A stretch of DNA of 64,000 bases from Pyrrhosoma nymphula (Eukaryota; Arthropoda; Insecta; Odonata; Coenagrionidae), in contig OY754335.1 of assembly GCA_963573305.1 (NCBI GenBank), positions 51,295,985 through 51,359,984 on the forward strand, written 5' to 3'. Below are positions 11,050-22,739 of the stretch, piece by piece. How positions within the stretch are numbered: position 1 is the first letter of the stretch; each line of letters begins with the position of its first letter. A model generated the notes under the pieces. It was not told where the DNA came from. It saw only the letters and a program-made list of their open reading frames with translations, and ran no database searches. Made by a program: the position numbers and the translations under genes.

Positions 11050-13400
11050 TTGAAAATTGCTCCCCTCACATCCCTTTTGTTTGTCTTTCCCATCAGCTGT
11101 TTTAAGGGAAGGCTGTTGTCACTTGACATCATCTCATGAAGTTGAGCCATGGACTGTAGAGAAGAGTGAACAGAGAGACTGGGTTAGTAAGAATAGAATC
11201 ATTATGTAATAGGGAGTGCTAGGAGGATGCTGAGAAAGGGGAAATTAGAAAATATAAATGGAGATCTGGAGAAAAGAATTTAAGGAAAATATTACATAAG
11301 GAATTTCTTAAAATGTAGTAGGAAGAATATAAATAAGTAATGAAAATCCATTTGAAAACTATCGCTTTTCAGGAGAGATGAATAAGAAGTAGACCAGTGC
11401 AAAACTGGAGGCTGTAAATAAAAAACTCAAAGAGCTAAACAGTGAATTTATGCCTGAAAGTTATGAAAGGTGGGAATTAAGGGCAAAGAGTGACATCATG
11501 GATATCATCATCATTGATATTCATCATTAATTTATCCATTGATCACCAATGGATAAATTGTAGAGCTAGGAGAGACAAGCTGACACGGGCAATCAGGGAA
11601 AAGTGTGTATAGTTTTTCGTGGAACTGGAATGAATTTTGGCAGGTTGTCTAGATCAGATGATAGGTTATATGGAAAATGTTAAGGATGAATTGACAACAT
11701 TGAAAGGGGAAAAACATTTGAATAGACTGGATTCAAACTCAGATTCCCCCAAATTAGCAAAGGAATATGACAAGCTTAATTGTTTGAAACTTCCAGAAAA
11801 TTCATGAAACCTGGGTATGAATTCCAGTCCAGGTGAATGATTTTTATACGTACTTTGAATTTTATAAACTTATGAGTTTCCGTAAGTGGGTGGAAACCAC
11901 TCAAGTATGTGGCTTAACATTTTATAAAAGTATTACTGGTATGCTGAGATATTTATTAAGTATGTTACTGATGAAAAATATTTTAATTTTTTAATAATTT
12001 TAGTGGCTAAATTATCCAGATTGGGTATAATAGGATTTTTAAGATGAACATAAAAGTATATAAATGATTATGTAGTTAAAAACCAGCACAATTCCTAGTT
12101 AATTTATTAATGAAATGAAAGGATACTTTTATATGCTCACTAACCCTGTGTGTGGGAAAGGAGACCGAAAAATTTGAAGGCCCATCAAGGCAGTTTTAAT
12201 TCCATCCTGAAAAAGAGATGAGTATTGGAATTTGAGGAATATGGAAAAAGCTGTTTTTAGCTAACTCTTGCATGCAGCAAATGTATTGGTAAAAATACAC
12301 TGATCTACAAACTTTTTTCTTTCTCAAGAAATGAAGCAATGGATTCTGAATATGTAATCAGATTTTTTCTATCTGGCATGGGAATCTTGTGACAGGCATT
12401 TCAAGTCTATTACATTAGTTCACATGATAAGCTTACAGTTGGCCAGCATGCTGGGTCTTCAATTTCCTTGGCATCTATTTTCCATCTAAGAAATTTGCTG
12501 ATGCAAAAGGTGGTTATTCTGATCAATGAGAACCGTAATGCAGGGAGACTCTCTACCCCAACTATCCCGTTCCCATATGGAAGAGACAGCATTAAGTACT
12601 TCTACTGTAGTAGTATTGCTAGTAATCATCTCTCTGCAAATATTCCAGTAATATTTTCCATAAAGGTTGTTTTTTAATTGCTTATTCATATTTTCTAACA
12701 TCTCTTTCATTATTTTAATTGCGAATTTATATACAACTTCCAAGTTGCTTCTGGCATAGTTTCCACTAATCTCTATACATATTTCCATTCTTGATCTTGA
12801 AGGTTTCTTTTCGATTTGGACTAATGGAGCTAGGTAATTTAGCTAATGGCAAACATATTTGGACCCCTTGGTAGAGGAAATTCACACTTTATGGGATCGG
12901 TCTCATCAATTTCTTATTTAAATTGGGATAGTTTACTGTTTGTTTTGTTTAAGACGTGATTCTTCAAATGTGAGCTAAGCTAAGTAGACAAAGCCATGCA
13001 TTGAATGTTCTATTGGTTGCCTCCAAACAATAATGACAAACTTGGTATGACATGTACCTTTTTCCCTACCTTTGAAAAGTCCTATGCCTGATAAATCACA
13101 TATGTACATATTTATGGGGCCCATTCCCTATCAGGATCACCAATTTATACACTTATGAAACTTTTCATACAGCTTTTCTTATTAGTTGCATAAAATTTCA
13201 CATTTTAGAGGAGGATGTTAGTCCACCACACTCATAATATAAAAAAATCTGCATGATATAACATTCTTGTTAGTATTGAAAATTTGCTGACAACTAGTTG
13301 GGCAAAAAAAATTGAAAATGGTGTATGTATTGTATTAATGTTTAAAATGTTGAACTGTACACATATATGTACCATAGAATTTGCATTTAAATTAAGTTAC
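11050..13400. other. Intron sequence, no feature except a hairpin at 11529
   Basis: No coding features or element ends were recognised in this part of the large intron. At 11529-11559 a perfect 13-bp stem (AATTTATCCATTG) closes a five-base loop. Confidence 0.5.
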
Positions 13401-13402
13401 TG

Positions 13403-15604
13403 CCCAGATAGCACAGATTCCGTCGTATCTAATTCGTATGCAGATACCATCCAGTGACGAACTGGATACTAGTACCCGTTGTATCCTTTCGTATCTAGAT
13501 ACGATCCAATACCAAACCGTGTACGAACGCGATAATTATTAGTCAAATGTCAGCTACGAACCGTGTACGAAAGGATACGACTGCTAGGCGCGCACGAATA
13601 CCAAATAGCCGATGTCATCCACATTTTTTCACTAGCTTTTAAATATTAATATTTTTCCAATGAATTTCAGATGCACAAATGCCTAATTACTCGTTAAATT
13701 GCCGAAATAGCACACAATCCTATAATCTGCTGGACACTTCCATAGTCAGGTAAAATATTCCTAATTACCCCACAAACATCAGAAGAAGGCAATAATAATA
13801 AGTGTAGGATAGGAAAGAAATAATAAATAAGATATACGTATATATTTATATACCTTCATTTTTATTTAAAGCAAAAAATACATAATAGTCTTTGATGCAC
13901 ATGTCAGAATGTGTCCAAGCTAAAATCAACATTTCTTATTTCGTACGTATCTCCTTCCTTATTAAGTTTAAAATAACTATGAATGCAGTCATTTCAAGTA
14001 GGTAAGCACATCCACCTGTAATTGAAATATATATAGCCCATTAAAAACTTATATCACTGCTTGGGAATGGGTTTCTACACCATCGCATGTGCACATTTTT
14101 CTGAAATACACGAAAGTACACTTCCAACATTCACGGTCTTCCTTCCGCATCAAAGAACGTTTTGTATGCATATTAAAAATGCTAATAACACTGAATTCGA
14201 AATTACACAGACAATGTATCTTTAATGCGTACCTATGCGTTAAGAAAAGCCAGTAAGGATCATTACCGATTAATTAATTAATCGTGTCAATTAATCCTTA
14301 ATTCGAATTGTGTCAGCAAAAATCTAGTCTAGCAATTGTATTATGAATTCTGAGAGGATTGCGTTAAATTAACTTCTTCCAACGAGTATAAGAAGAACAT
14401 AAAAGATCTTTAAATGAGAGAACTACACATCGTCGGGGGGAGAATAACTTTGAAACACGACGCCTAAATGAAAATAATATTAAAGTTAACTCTGACAACA
14501 GTAATTGGAATTACAATAACATTGGCCAAATTAAGAGCGATTTGAAACAAATCACTGGATCATTTATCATTATCACAATTTTCTCATGCTACAAAGATAT
14601 GAAATTATTAGTTTCTCTCATTATCAGCTTAATAATGTGTTCCAGCACATCCACGAATTGAAAGACAACACATTAATGTCTCCAACATTAAAATGCTTGC
14701 ATCAAGCCTCCAAAATAGATATTGAAATTGATATTCAACATAATTAAATCCACTCACCTTTCTTTCACAATGAGATTCCTTTCTTTGCCAGGATTCTCTT
14801 TTTTAGAACTCCACAATCTTGAAAACCGCCGACAAGTGGGCATTGCTCCTTTTAAAAAACCCTATATATCACAGTCTTATAGCCAAATAATGACTTCGAT
14901 ATAATGAAATCCGTATCTATCACCGAAAACACTTAGTTGGTAATTAATTAATTTGCTATCTAAATGAGTGGAAATCCTCCAGGAAAACTTTGCGGATGAT
15001 TATGATGACATGTCTTGGATGATGAGTTTCAACACAAAGAACTGCACATAAAATAACGATGCACGAAAAATAATGCCACCAGAGTAAAAAGAAACCTATT
15101 TTTCACTACAATTACCATAAATACGAATGTAGGGTACTTCACGCAACTTTTAAAATTATTTGTAAGTAAATACTTCTGATTTCCGACTAGTGTATTGAGA
15201 AACACAGTCACAAACTCATATGTAAACAAACTCTCATATGTAAACAAACGGCGAACGAGTCGGTGACCGCTCCAAAGTGAGCCTCCGCGCCTGCAAATAG
15301 TTCCATCGCACCGTGTACAAGACCTGTCAGGACAAGATACTAGTATCCTGTACCAATTATGTACGAGCGGATACTAATATCTCTTAAAGTTATTTATCCT
15401 TCTTGCAAAGAAGTATGCGCATTAATTACGTTGTTTTAATTCTGCATGTTATGTGCAAGGGTAAACTTAAAATGTATGCTCATTCTCTCGAGAACTAGTG
15501 CTTGCATTTTCATAAAATTCTCTTGCGAACATTTCAAATGGCAATTCTCGTATCCTGTTTGTCCACCGTCGTATACAGATACAAAATTTTATGTGCTGTC
15601 TGGG
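13403..15604. mobile_element. Putative 2.2-kb DNA element with CCCAGAYAGCACA ends
   Basis: The left end CCCAGATAGCACAGA and the reverse complement of the right end CCCAGACAGCACATA match at 13 of 15 positions. Just inside both ends lie repeated GTATCC/GGATAC and CCGTGTACGA motifs (13425-13585 and 15308-15585), resembling subterminal transposase-binding sites. The interior has no recognisable transposase. No clear target duplication was found (a bare TG at each side at best), so the superfamily is unassigned and the boundaries are inferred from the inverted repeats. Confidence 0.6.
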
Positions 15605-16325
15605 TGTTTACCAGTGTAATCAGTAGGTTATAGAAGATATGCATGAAGCTAAACAGAACCCATTAATATCATATATTATGTTTCAAAGGGCCATTTATGC
15701 AATTTGTACTCTGTAACACACCACATTGAATTAAAAAACTTTCAAATTGACCAAGTTGAAAATTTTAGCCTTGCAAAATCCTCTTCCCTTGGTCATTTTG
15801 TGTCTTGTTAGGAGATGATGAAGGTTTTGTTGTGGCATGGTGCGTTTTCAGTAGAAATTGTTATATCAATCCAGACCTTTAAGGCGTTACAATATATTAT
15901 TGAAGGTACCCTAATAAGTACATATCAGAAGGAAATTTAATGTGTACATATCAGAAATTTCCTCTCTCACATGAGCAAAATATGTCACTGATAATGGACA
16001 TTTGTACTCTATGTGTATTATTTTTAGAATGCTCAAATTTTGTGCTGCAAACGATGAAAATATAGAAAGAGCACAAGAGTTACACAATACAGGATTCTTT
16101 TCCAATGAGTGGAAATATTTTTTTCAGTTACGATACCTGCCTTACTTTACAATTAGTCATCTTCTAAAATTCGTGCTCTCATGATTTGGGGAGTGATTCT
16201 TGTACAACATATATATACATCTGCTTAATATGCAAATTGGAAAGTGTATGTATGGTTTGGAATTGGTTGTTATTTAATGAGAGTGCTTTATTTGAGGCTT
16301 ACAATTTGATTTCTTATGATTCCAG

Positions 16326-16575
16326 TGAACCAGCATTCAACGAATATATGGACAAATATTTAGGGAATTGTCTAATTGTGATCGGACCAGCTGCAGTTGG
16401 TGATAGTTTTCCCCCTGAGGAGTTGATTGAAGGAAACCCAGGACAAATTGCTGAAGGTGGAAGGCACTGTTATCCAAGGCCTTTCAGCATTAAAGAACCA
16501 TGGGTTCTCTCTGCAGCTCACAGTGTCTCTACATCCCCAGGGGATTATATAGCTGTGTACACACTGTTAGCATGA
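16326..16575 (+). CDS. SAM-methyltransferase-like protein, terminal exon
   Basis: The terminal coding exon begins after TTATGATTCCAG; its first base T completes the split asparagine codon. It encodes 82 residues and ends with TGA at 16573-16575. The sequence EPAFNEYMDKYLGNCLIVIG continues with PAAVGDSFPPEE, and later HCYPRPFSIKEPWVLSAAHS precedes a C-terminal GDYIAVYTLLA. GNCLIVIGP has the hydrophobic-strand form seen late in Rossmann folds, where a methyltransferase-like protein reports its product strand. That role is inferred. AATAAA at 16951-16956 is a likely poly(A) signal for a 3' UTR of about 400 bases. The exon keeps phase with the two before it and shows no frameshift. Confidence 0.85.
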
Positions 16576-16950
16576 AATGTTTTGGAGGTTATAAATTTTA
16601 AAAGCCATTACTTAAATTCTTCATAGGATTTATGTCCATTACATGCTGGTAAAATACCAAATCATTCAGCCATTTCTTAATTCCTCCTTCAGACTTTCTC
16701 CCAATATTCAGCAAATTGTTTCACCAGTGAATAGCAAGCTGATAATTCTGGTATTCTTTCTCACTCAGGCATTGATTATGCCATATTCAAGACAAATTGT
16801 CTGGAATGTAACTTAGATGACATTTTATCAATTATTCTATTGAGAATACTTCACTATTTTTGGAAAATTTGCTGTTTTCATTGCTGCCTTTTTGTGGTTT
16901 CTATGAAATCTATTATAAAAGAAGGCCAATGGAGAACCAAAAGTCTAGAA

Positions 16951-16956
16951 AATAAA
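16951..16956 (+). promoter_or_regulatory. Candidate poly(A) signal of the methyltransferase-like gene
   Basis: AATAAA lies 376 bases after the stop codon, in AT-rich sequence. Confidence 0.5.
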
Positions 16957-17095
16957 ATGTCTTAGCCAAACATGGCAAATTTTAGAATAATATTTATTAA
17001 TTGTGTATGCAAGTATGAATTAAATGAATGAGTTTTCCTTTGTATGCTATGAACAACATATACTCACTAAAGTTATTATTGCATAAGATGTAGAT

Positions 17096-17459
17096 TGTAT
17101 CGGTGGGCGAGGGCCTTCTGGAGTCCTCCTCGAACTCAGACCTCTTGGTCCATTGTGCCATCAAACAATTAACCTACCTGCCACTTGCAGACAGTGGACA
17201 TGAGCACCATGGTAGAGGTATGAAGGAGGGGCCACCCCCAACCTTCCCGGTACAGGTATGGAGGGAGTCCTCCCTCCTACCTTCTCAGTCTCGGTATATC
17301 TCCCTCTGGCCTCCCGGTATAGGTCTGGAGGGAGTATCACCTCTCCATCCATCCTGGTAGAGGTATAGAGGAAGGCCACCCATCCAACCACAGTCCGGGC
17401 CCAACGTTGCTTAAATTTGGTGATCTGGTGGGAACCAGTGTTTCAACGTGGATAGGCTC
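17096..17459 (-). repeat. 5S rRNA-derived SINE, minus-strand copy
   Basis: Read on the minus strand the 5' head begins CCACGTTGAAACACTGGTTC and runs CCACCAGATCACCAAATTTA, AGCAACGTTGGGCC and GATGGGTGGCC. These match the first ~100 bases of eukaryotic 5S rRNA, including its internal A-box and C-box promoter regions. A body of about 250 bp follows, shared with the copy at 18850, with repeated CCTCTACC / GGAGGGA motifs, ending near CGCCCACCGATACAATC. This is the layout of SINE3-type elements, in which 5S RNA supplies the promoter. Open frames across it are not genes. Confidence 0.85.
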
Positions 17460-17462
17460 TTG

Positions 17463-18845
17463 TCCTATTATTGCATAAAATTTGTGGTCAAGTGATCAGC
17501 AAAAATCAACATTTTTCATTGCCCACCAGAAAAACAAATGTGCTGTTGATATAGATCATCAGAGATGTGAATAAGCTGTGAATTTTAAGTGCATAGTTTG
17601 GCACCACTTTTGGTTAAAAGACTTGTCATGACAACTGCTAAGTTTCACACTAAAGTCCTGATGAGCTGATAACACTCTTGTATCAGTTACCTACTAACTG
17701 AACTGTCTGTAGGGTTTAATAAAAGGTGTACTACATTCCACTTTTTTAATGTATGCCAGCCTTGTTGTGGGAAAAATTTGGCAAGGCTGAGGCAATATCC
17801 AAGTAATTTTGAGATTTATAATGTAAGTATTATCATAAATATGTAATCGTATACTAGTATCAATGTTGTGGTGAACAATCTAAGTGTGTGGAATATTAAG
17901 GGTATCTACCCTTGGTATGGTTGGCAGTGTGTGCAATATGAATGCTCTTGTATATGCAACCATTCACAATGTCTATGCAGGCACTTCTCACTTAGCCTTC
18001 AAGATTCGCAGGTACCTGCAACAAAGCTGTTTAAAGTAAGGAAACTCGAGGTTAATATATTTATTTTGATTTTATTCTCCTACACATTGGAGATTTGGAG
18101 AATATTTTTGCAGAAAAATATTCAGTAAATATATTATTTTAATAACAAAGAATCGAATCCATGGTGTGTACTTGGAATGATAAAGGAAACTTCTGAGAGA
18201 GACAAATGGGATTCCTGAGGCTCCCTGGAGAGTTAGTCATAACCCCTTGTGGTCATAAAACAGGTTATTAAGTGAGGAGTAATTGTATTTTGTAATGTTA
18301 TGTTAACATGGTGTTTTTTTGGTAAATTTGACATGAAAATTCTACAACTGACATTAAGAAACATTGATGAAGAAGGGGGATAATGCATAGCTATTCAAGT
18401 CATTGATTGAAGAAAAAATCACACACCAAATCTTTTTCCTATGTAGGTACTTACCTCCTAAGAGTTTATCATCAACTGCAGTCTATTGCCAGACAGGCTA
18501 ACTAATGCCTAACCGCCTTTGAATCTGACTGGATTTATTAGCACCCCCTCCCTGCTTTTATTCCCACTTTCAACTCATCTTAACCTTCCTTAATCATTTA
18601 CTAAAAGTGTGTATTATTAAAGAATAGTGATAATGGCCATCTCTGTCTCTCTCCCATGTTAATTATCTCTGCCCATCCTGATTCACTATTTGCTATGCTT
18701 ACCTGTGCCATATGATTCAGGTATAAATTTATAGATAGGGATCTATCCCTTCAGTCTATTTCCAACTTTTGCATTTACTAGATCCAATTTATTCAATAAA
18801 ATACTTTCTCTAAGACTACTCACTATGGTCATGTTCTACATTTTC
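17463..18845. other. Spacer between the two 5S-derived SINE copies
   Basis: AT-rich sequence with no feature I can support. It is the 1.4-kb centre of the inverted SINE pair. Confidence 0.4.
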
Positions 18846-18849
18846 TTGG

Positions 18850-19213
18850 CAAGGGCCTAGCCACGTTAACACACCGGTTCCCATCAGATCACCAAAGTTA
18901 AGCTACGTTGGGCCCCGATGGTGGTTTGATGGGTGGCCTTCCTCTATACCTCTACCAGGATGGATGGAGAGGTGATACTCCCTCCAGACCTATACCGGGA
19001 GGCCAGAGGGAGATATACCCAGACCGGGAAGGTAGGAGGGAGGACTCCCTCCGCACCTGTACTGGGAAGGTTGGGGGTGGCCTCCTTCATACCTCTACCG
19101 TGGTGCTCTTGTCCCCTGTCTGCAAGTGGCAGGCAGGTTAAACGTGGGATGGCACAATGGACCAAAAGGTCTGAGTGCCAGGAGGGCGCCAGAAGGGCCT
19201 TGCCCACCCATAC
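18850..19213 (+). repeat. 5S rRNA-derived SINE, plus-strand copy
   Basis: The head GCCACGTTAACACACCGGTT, CCCATCAGATCACCAAAGTT, AAGCTACGTTGGGCC and GATGGGTGGCC matches 5S rRNA, with the A-box and C-box regions preserved. The body and the tail GGCCTTGCCCACCCATACAAT match the minus-strand copy at 17096-17459. The two copies point away from each other, with heads facing the centre. Confidence 0.87.
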
Positions 19214-19214
19214 A

Positions 19215-21240
19215 ATTGACCATCTACATATCTTTCTATTAATGTTACCATGCCTCCGACAGTACCCTACTTTCCTCTTTTTAACTCTAACTGGTCACCA
19301 CCTACACTTTCATTCGCCCTATCCATTACTTTTCTATTGTATATCTTTAGAACTACATACATAGTTACCTTTACCATATGCAGCTTGAAACTTCTGGTTC
19401 CACAGTCCTAGCTTGTTTTTGCAGCTCTTTTTTAAACAACTTTGCAAAATCTCCAGGCCACACACTTTCATCCTGCGTAAATCATATGAATGAGCTCTGA
19501 TAATTTATTCCTACCCTATCCCTTACCCCTTATCCATTCCTTACCCCTAAGCTTTTGAGTTATTCAGCTGATATTGTTTTTTCCCACATCCTTATTCTTT
19601 TTTTCATTTTCCATAGTTTCTCTTTCTGTCTATCTATAATTCCTGAGCCCAAGCTATATTTGTTAATGCCACATTCCTAATCTATGTTCAACATAATAAA
19701 CCTACTCTCCCTATTGAAAAGCTCTTCAACATGTTCCAGAAACTTTCCTTGAAAGTCAGTTGGTTCTATGAGTAACTTTACTGTCTTATCTCCTATCAAT
19801 AGTGTATTTTCAGTATACACATAGACTGGCTCATTTTGGTGATACATATGTAATTGATTCGAAAAAGAAATAACTGAATCACAAATACATTATGCATGGT
19901 CGAAACAAAACACGTTTTGGACATACAAAGAAATCATTAAATGTAAATGTCTTTTCAAATCATTCAGTTAAGACCATGGCATGCTTTCAGTTATTTTTCC
20001 GAGTAATTGGAGATGTTGAGTATCTGAGAAGTTTATCAATAAGCCAATCACTGGAATAAAATTCAACCAAAGAAATGAAGTCCTCATTTTCATGCATTTA
20101 AGATGCAGAAGTTATATCTTTCAGATGAATATAAACTGAACAAAGTTTCAATTTTCTTCAACTGATTAGTCTGTGGCTCTCATGATGATGAGTGACCATG
20201 GGTTGTCTCTCTCCCTTATAACTTTGGTTCAAAGGTTGGAGCAGAGTATGAATATTTCTTCCACTGAATACTAAAACACACAAATATGTATTTCCAGAGC
20301 ACAATTGTGATACATAATGGTATCATCAGAGTAATGTAGTAATGTAAAGTAATCTTAGAAATCATTCCCACAGAAAATATGAAATATGAGTTTTTGATGT
20401 CAGGCCATGTCAACTGTGGTTATGGTCATTCTGTGCTTTTTTTTTGGATATTTTTATCGAAAGGGATTCATGTTCTGGAATTATTTTGCTTTCTATGATT
20501 TATCAAAACTATATCTAAAAACTCAAAAATTGATTGTGTATTTCTACTTGGTTGTGTAGGTACAGTTCTAAATCTGATAGTTGAACAATGCATCATAACT
20601 GAGATGTGCTAATATTAAGGTGAATCATTACAAATTTCTCTGATCTGCATCAGCATTAATAGATAATCAATAAATTCATTGATCATTCAAAAATTGTTTC
20701 TATACTTTGTGAAAAAAACAGTGTGTGTATACTGAACATGATGTAAAAGGTAACATTTAGGAGGTTGTAAGAAGTATGTATGATTATCTACTCTACGCAT
20801 GATGCATAAATTACTTTAGTCAAAAATGTTGAAAAAAAACAAAAAAATTTGCATGAGAAATTTACATGCAGTTTTTGTGCATAAATCAAGATTAGTTGAT
20901 ATAAATCAAGAGATAGTTTTATAACTTTGAGTATTATGAGAGAGTTAAGCAATGTTTTTGATAGAATTTTTTAAAGTAAAAACAACAGTGTGAAAGAAAA
21001 GGGTGCCCTTTGTTTTTTTTTTTTGGTGGCATGATTAACTTGAACTTTATAATCTAAGCAATGGAGACAATATGTACAATTTTTGCTGGGAAAGAAGGTC
21101 AAAATATTGACCCTCACAGAGTAAATATATACTGGTCAGGGCAGAGCTCATGGTGAACATTCAATGAAATTATTTATCATCAATGAAAATACCATGTCAT
21201 CATATTTGTACATCATAAATGACAAAGACATCCAATGAAT
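19215..21240. other. Intergenic, nothing recognised
   Basis: AT-rich sequence with no coding exon, tRNA box pair or element ends that I could support. Confidence 0.4.
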
Positions 21241-21780
21241 ATCCCACTATCCTGATATCTGTAGTGGATATTATGGGTTCCCAACAGATGCCCAATAACC
21301 ATCCAGTGATATCCAAAGGATGTATTACTATCTTCTATATATGTATCCCAAAATCCAAAATTCATTGCATATCCATATCATATCCACCAAAGATATGAAC
21401 ATATATTGAAATGCTTTGTTGAAATCACCAATACACCATTGAGATGCATCCTTCCCAAAAAAAATGCTGCTGGTGGCAATGGGAAAACACATTGAGCAGC
21501 AATTTTGCATGTTATGCATTCAGTTGAGTTAGAGAAAAAATTAAATTTTCAATTTGAGTGTAACCTCGATTTGCAGGAAAAATATTTCCCCTGATGATGA
21601 TAAAGTATTATTTGCCATTAAAACAGCGATTTGCAATCATAACAGTCAACTGTCAAGGCTTTTATATAACGGTGTTCCATAATAGGACATTCAATGGATG
21701 TCTTATGTGGATGGTTTTGGAATCATCTACGAAGGTATGGGATATGCTGTGGATATCCAGAATGCCATCTGACATGGTGG
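21240..21780. repeat. Region rich in TATCCA/TGGATA motifs
   Basis: ATATCCA-type motifs cluster in one orientation at 21235-21385 and TGGATA-type motifs in the other orientation at 21690-21760. This is the pattern of subterminal repeats in a decayed inverted-repeat element. No matching ends were found. Confidence 0.35.
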
Positions 21781-21911
21781 AGATAAAATTATATTTTTTT
21801 TGAGACAATGAAGATATGAGATGGGCATGTATAATAAAAAATACCATTAATACAATGCCATAAAATGCTCTTGTGTTTGTGCTTTGTGCCACCATCCATG
21901 AGAATGAAGCC

Positions 21912-22225
21912 ACACTTAAACACTTGTGTTGACCTTAGACCATTGGTTTTTAACATGTTGAGTGTTGGTGTCACTCATGAGTGACGCACATGACACATGT
22001 GGCTGGCGGGTGTCTCAAATGAGTGATGGCAGTTAGTTATTTAAAGAGCTGCATTGAAAATTTTAAGAACTAGGAAATGAAAGCAATATCTTACCCGCAC
22101 TCATCATGTTAAACTGGGCTAAGTAAAAAAGTCTGATGATGGCAGACCTGTGACAAGCATTCATCCATTTTGTGAGAGATTCAACTAATCGAGGAAATAT
22201 TCAGGGAAATGGGCTATAATAGTGG
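21912..22225 (+). repeat. Diverged repeat copy A, interrupted by a piggyBac MITE
   Basis: Flanks of the MITE at 21912-21953 (TTAAACACTTGTGTTGACCT ...) and 22109-22225 (GTGACAAGCATTCATCC ... GAGAGATTCAACTAATCGAGG) match a continuous sequence at 25924-26085. The two loci are paralogous copies of an unidentified repeat. Confidence 0.75.
21954..22108. mobile_element. piggyBac-type MITE, 155 bp
   Basis: TTAA lies on both sides (21950-21953 and 22109-22112). The ends are inverted: CATGTTGAGTGTTGG on the left, CATGATGAGTGCGGG as the reverse complement on the right. A perfect 16-bp palindrome GTCACTCATGAGTGAC lies at 21970-21985, and a degenerate copy lies 42 bp further at 22012-22027. The paralogous sequence at 25924-26085 lacks the element and has a single TTAA-like site, confirming the insertion boundaries. 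It has no coding capacity, so a transposase must act in trans. Confidence 0.85.
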
Positions 22226-22599
22226 AGTGCAAATAAAAAGTGATTGGGAATAGCTGCCATAGACAGATTGAATGTAATATCAGCTATCCTAGAGGGAATT
22301 ACTTCATTTCCCAGCTAAGGCCAGGGACACTTGAATAATTAGATCTCTTAATCCTCCCTTGTAATAGATTTAGGCTCAATTTCATAATATCTGGTCAAAT
22401 ATTCTCTTTATATGAAATTTGATATTAATGTTATCCCATCAATAAAGCTGGCTTGAACTAATCAGCTGTCTGATGTGATGAACGTCACTCAAACTCACAC
22501 TTAATATCAAGTTAACGAAAAGGCTTGGTCATATTGCGGTTGAAATTAACCAGATATTATTACTTTGAAATTTGTCATTCCAGCAACTTCACGCAATCA

Positions 22600-22700
22600 A
22601 GCAAGGAAAAAATCCATCTACCAGTACTGGGATACAAACACGTAGGTATCCCATAATATCATACTGTGTGTTTTAACCAATTAGTGAGCCAATGGGTATA
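22600..22700 (-). repeat. tRNA-derived SINE, minus strand
   Basis: On the minus strand TGGCTCACTAATTGG matches an A box and GTGTTTGTATCCCAG a B box, separated by about 40 bp. The tail is AT-rich. Confidence 0.55.
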
Positions 22701-22739
22701 GGTGCACATTGCATTTTTCCCATGGCGATTCTAGGGCAA

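Noticed and set aside
17103..17391. Open frames of 76-85 codons
   Set aside because: They lie inside the 5S-derived SINE, and mirror-image frames occur in the opposite copy at 18908-19207.
18856..18960. Possible real 5S rRNA gene
   Set aside because: The match stops after about 100 bases and is followed by a repeat body shared with the copy at 17096.
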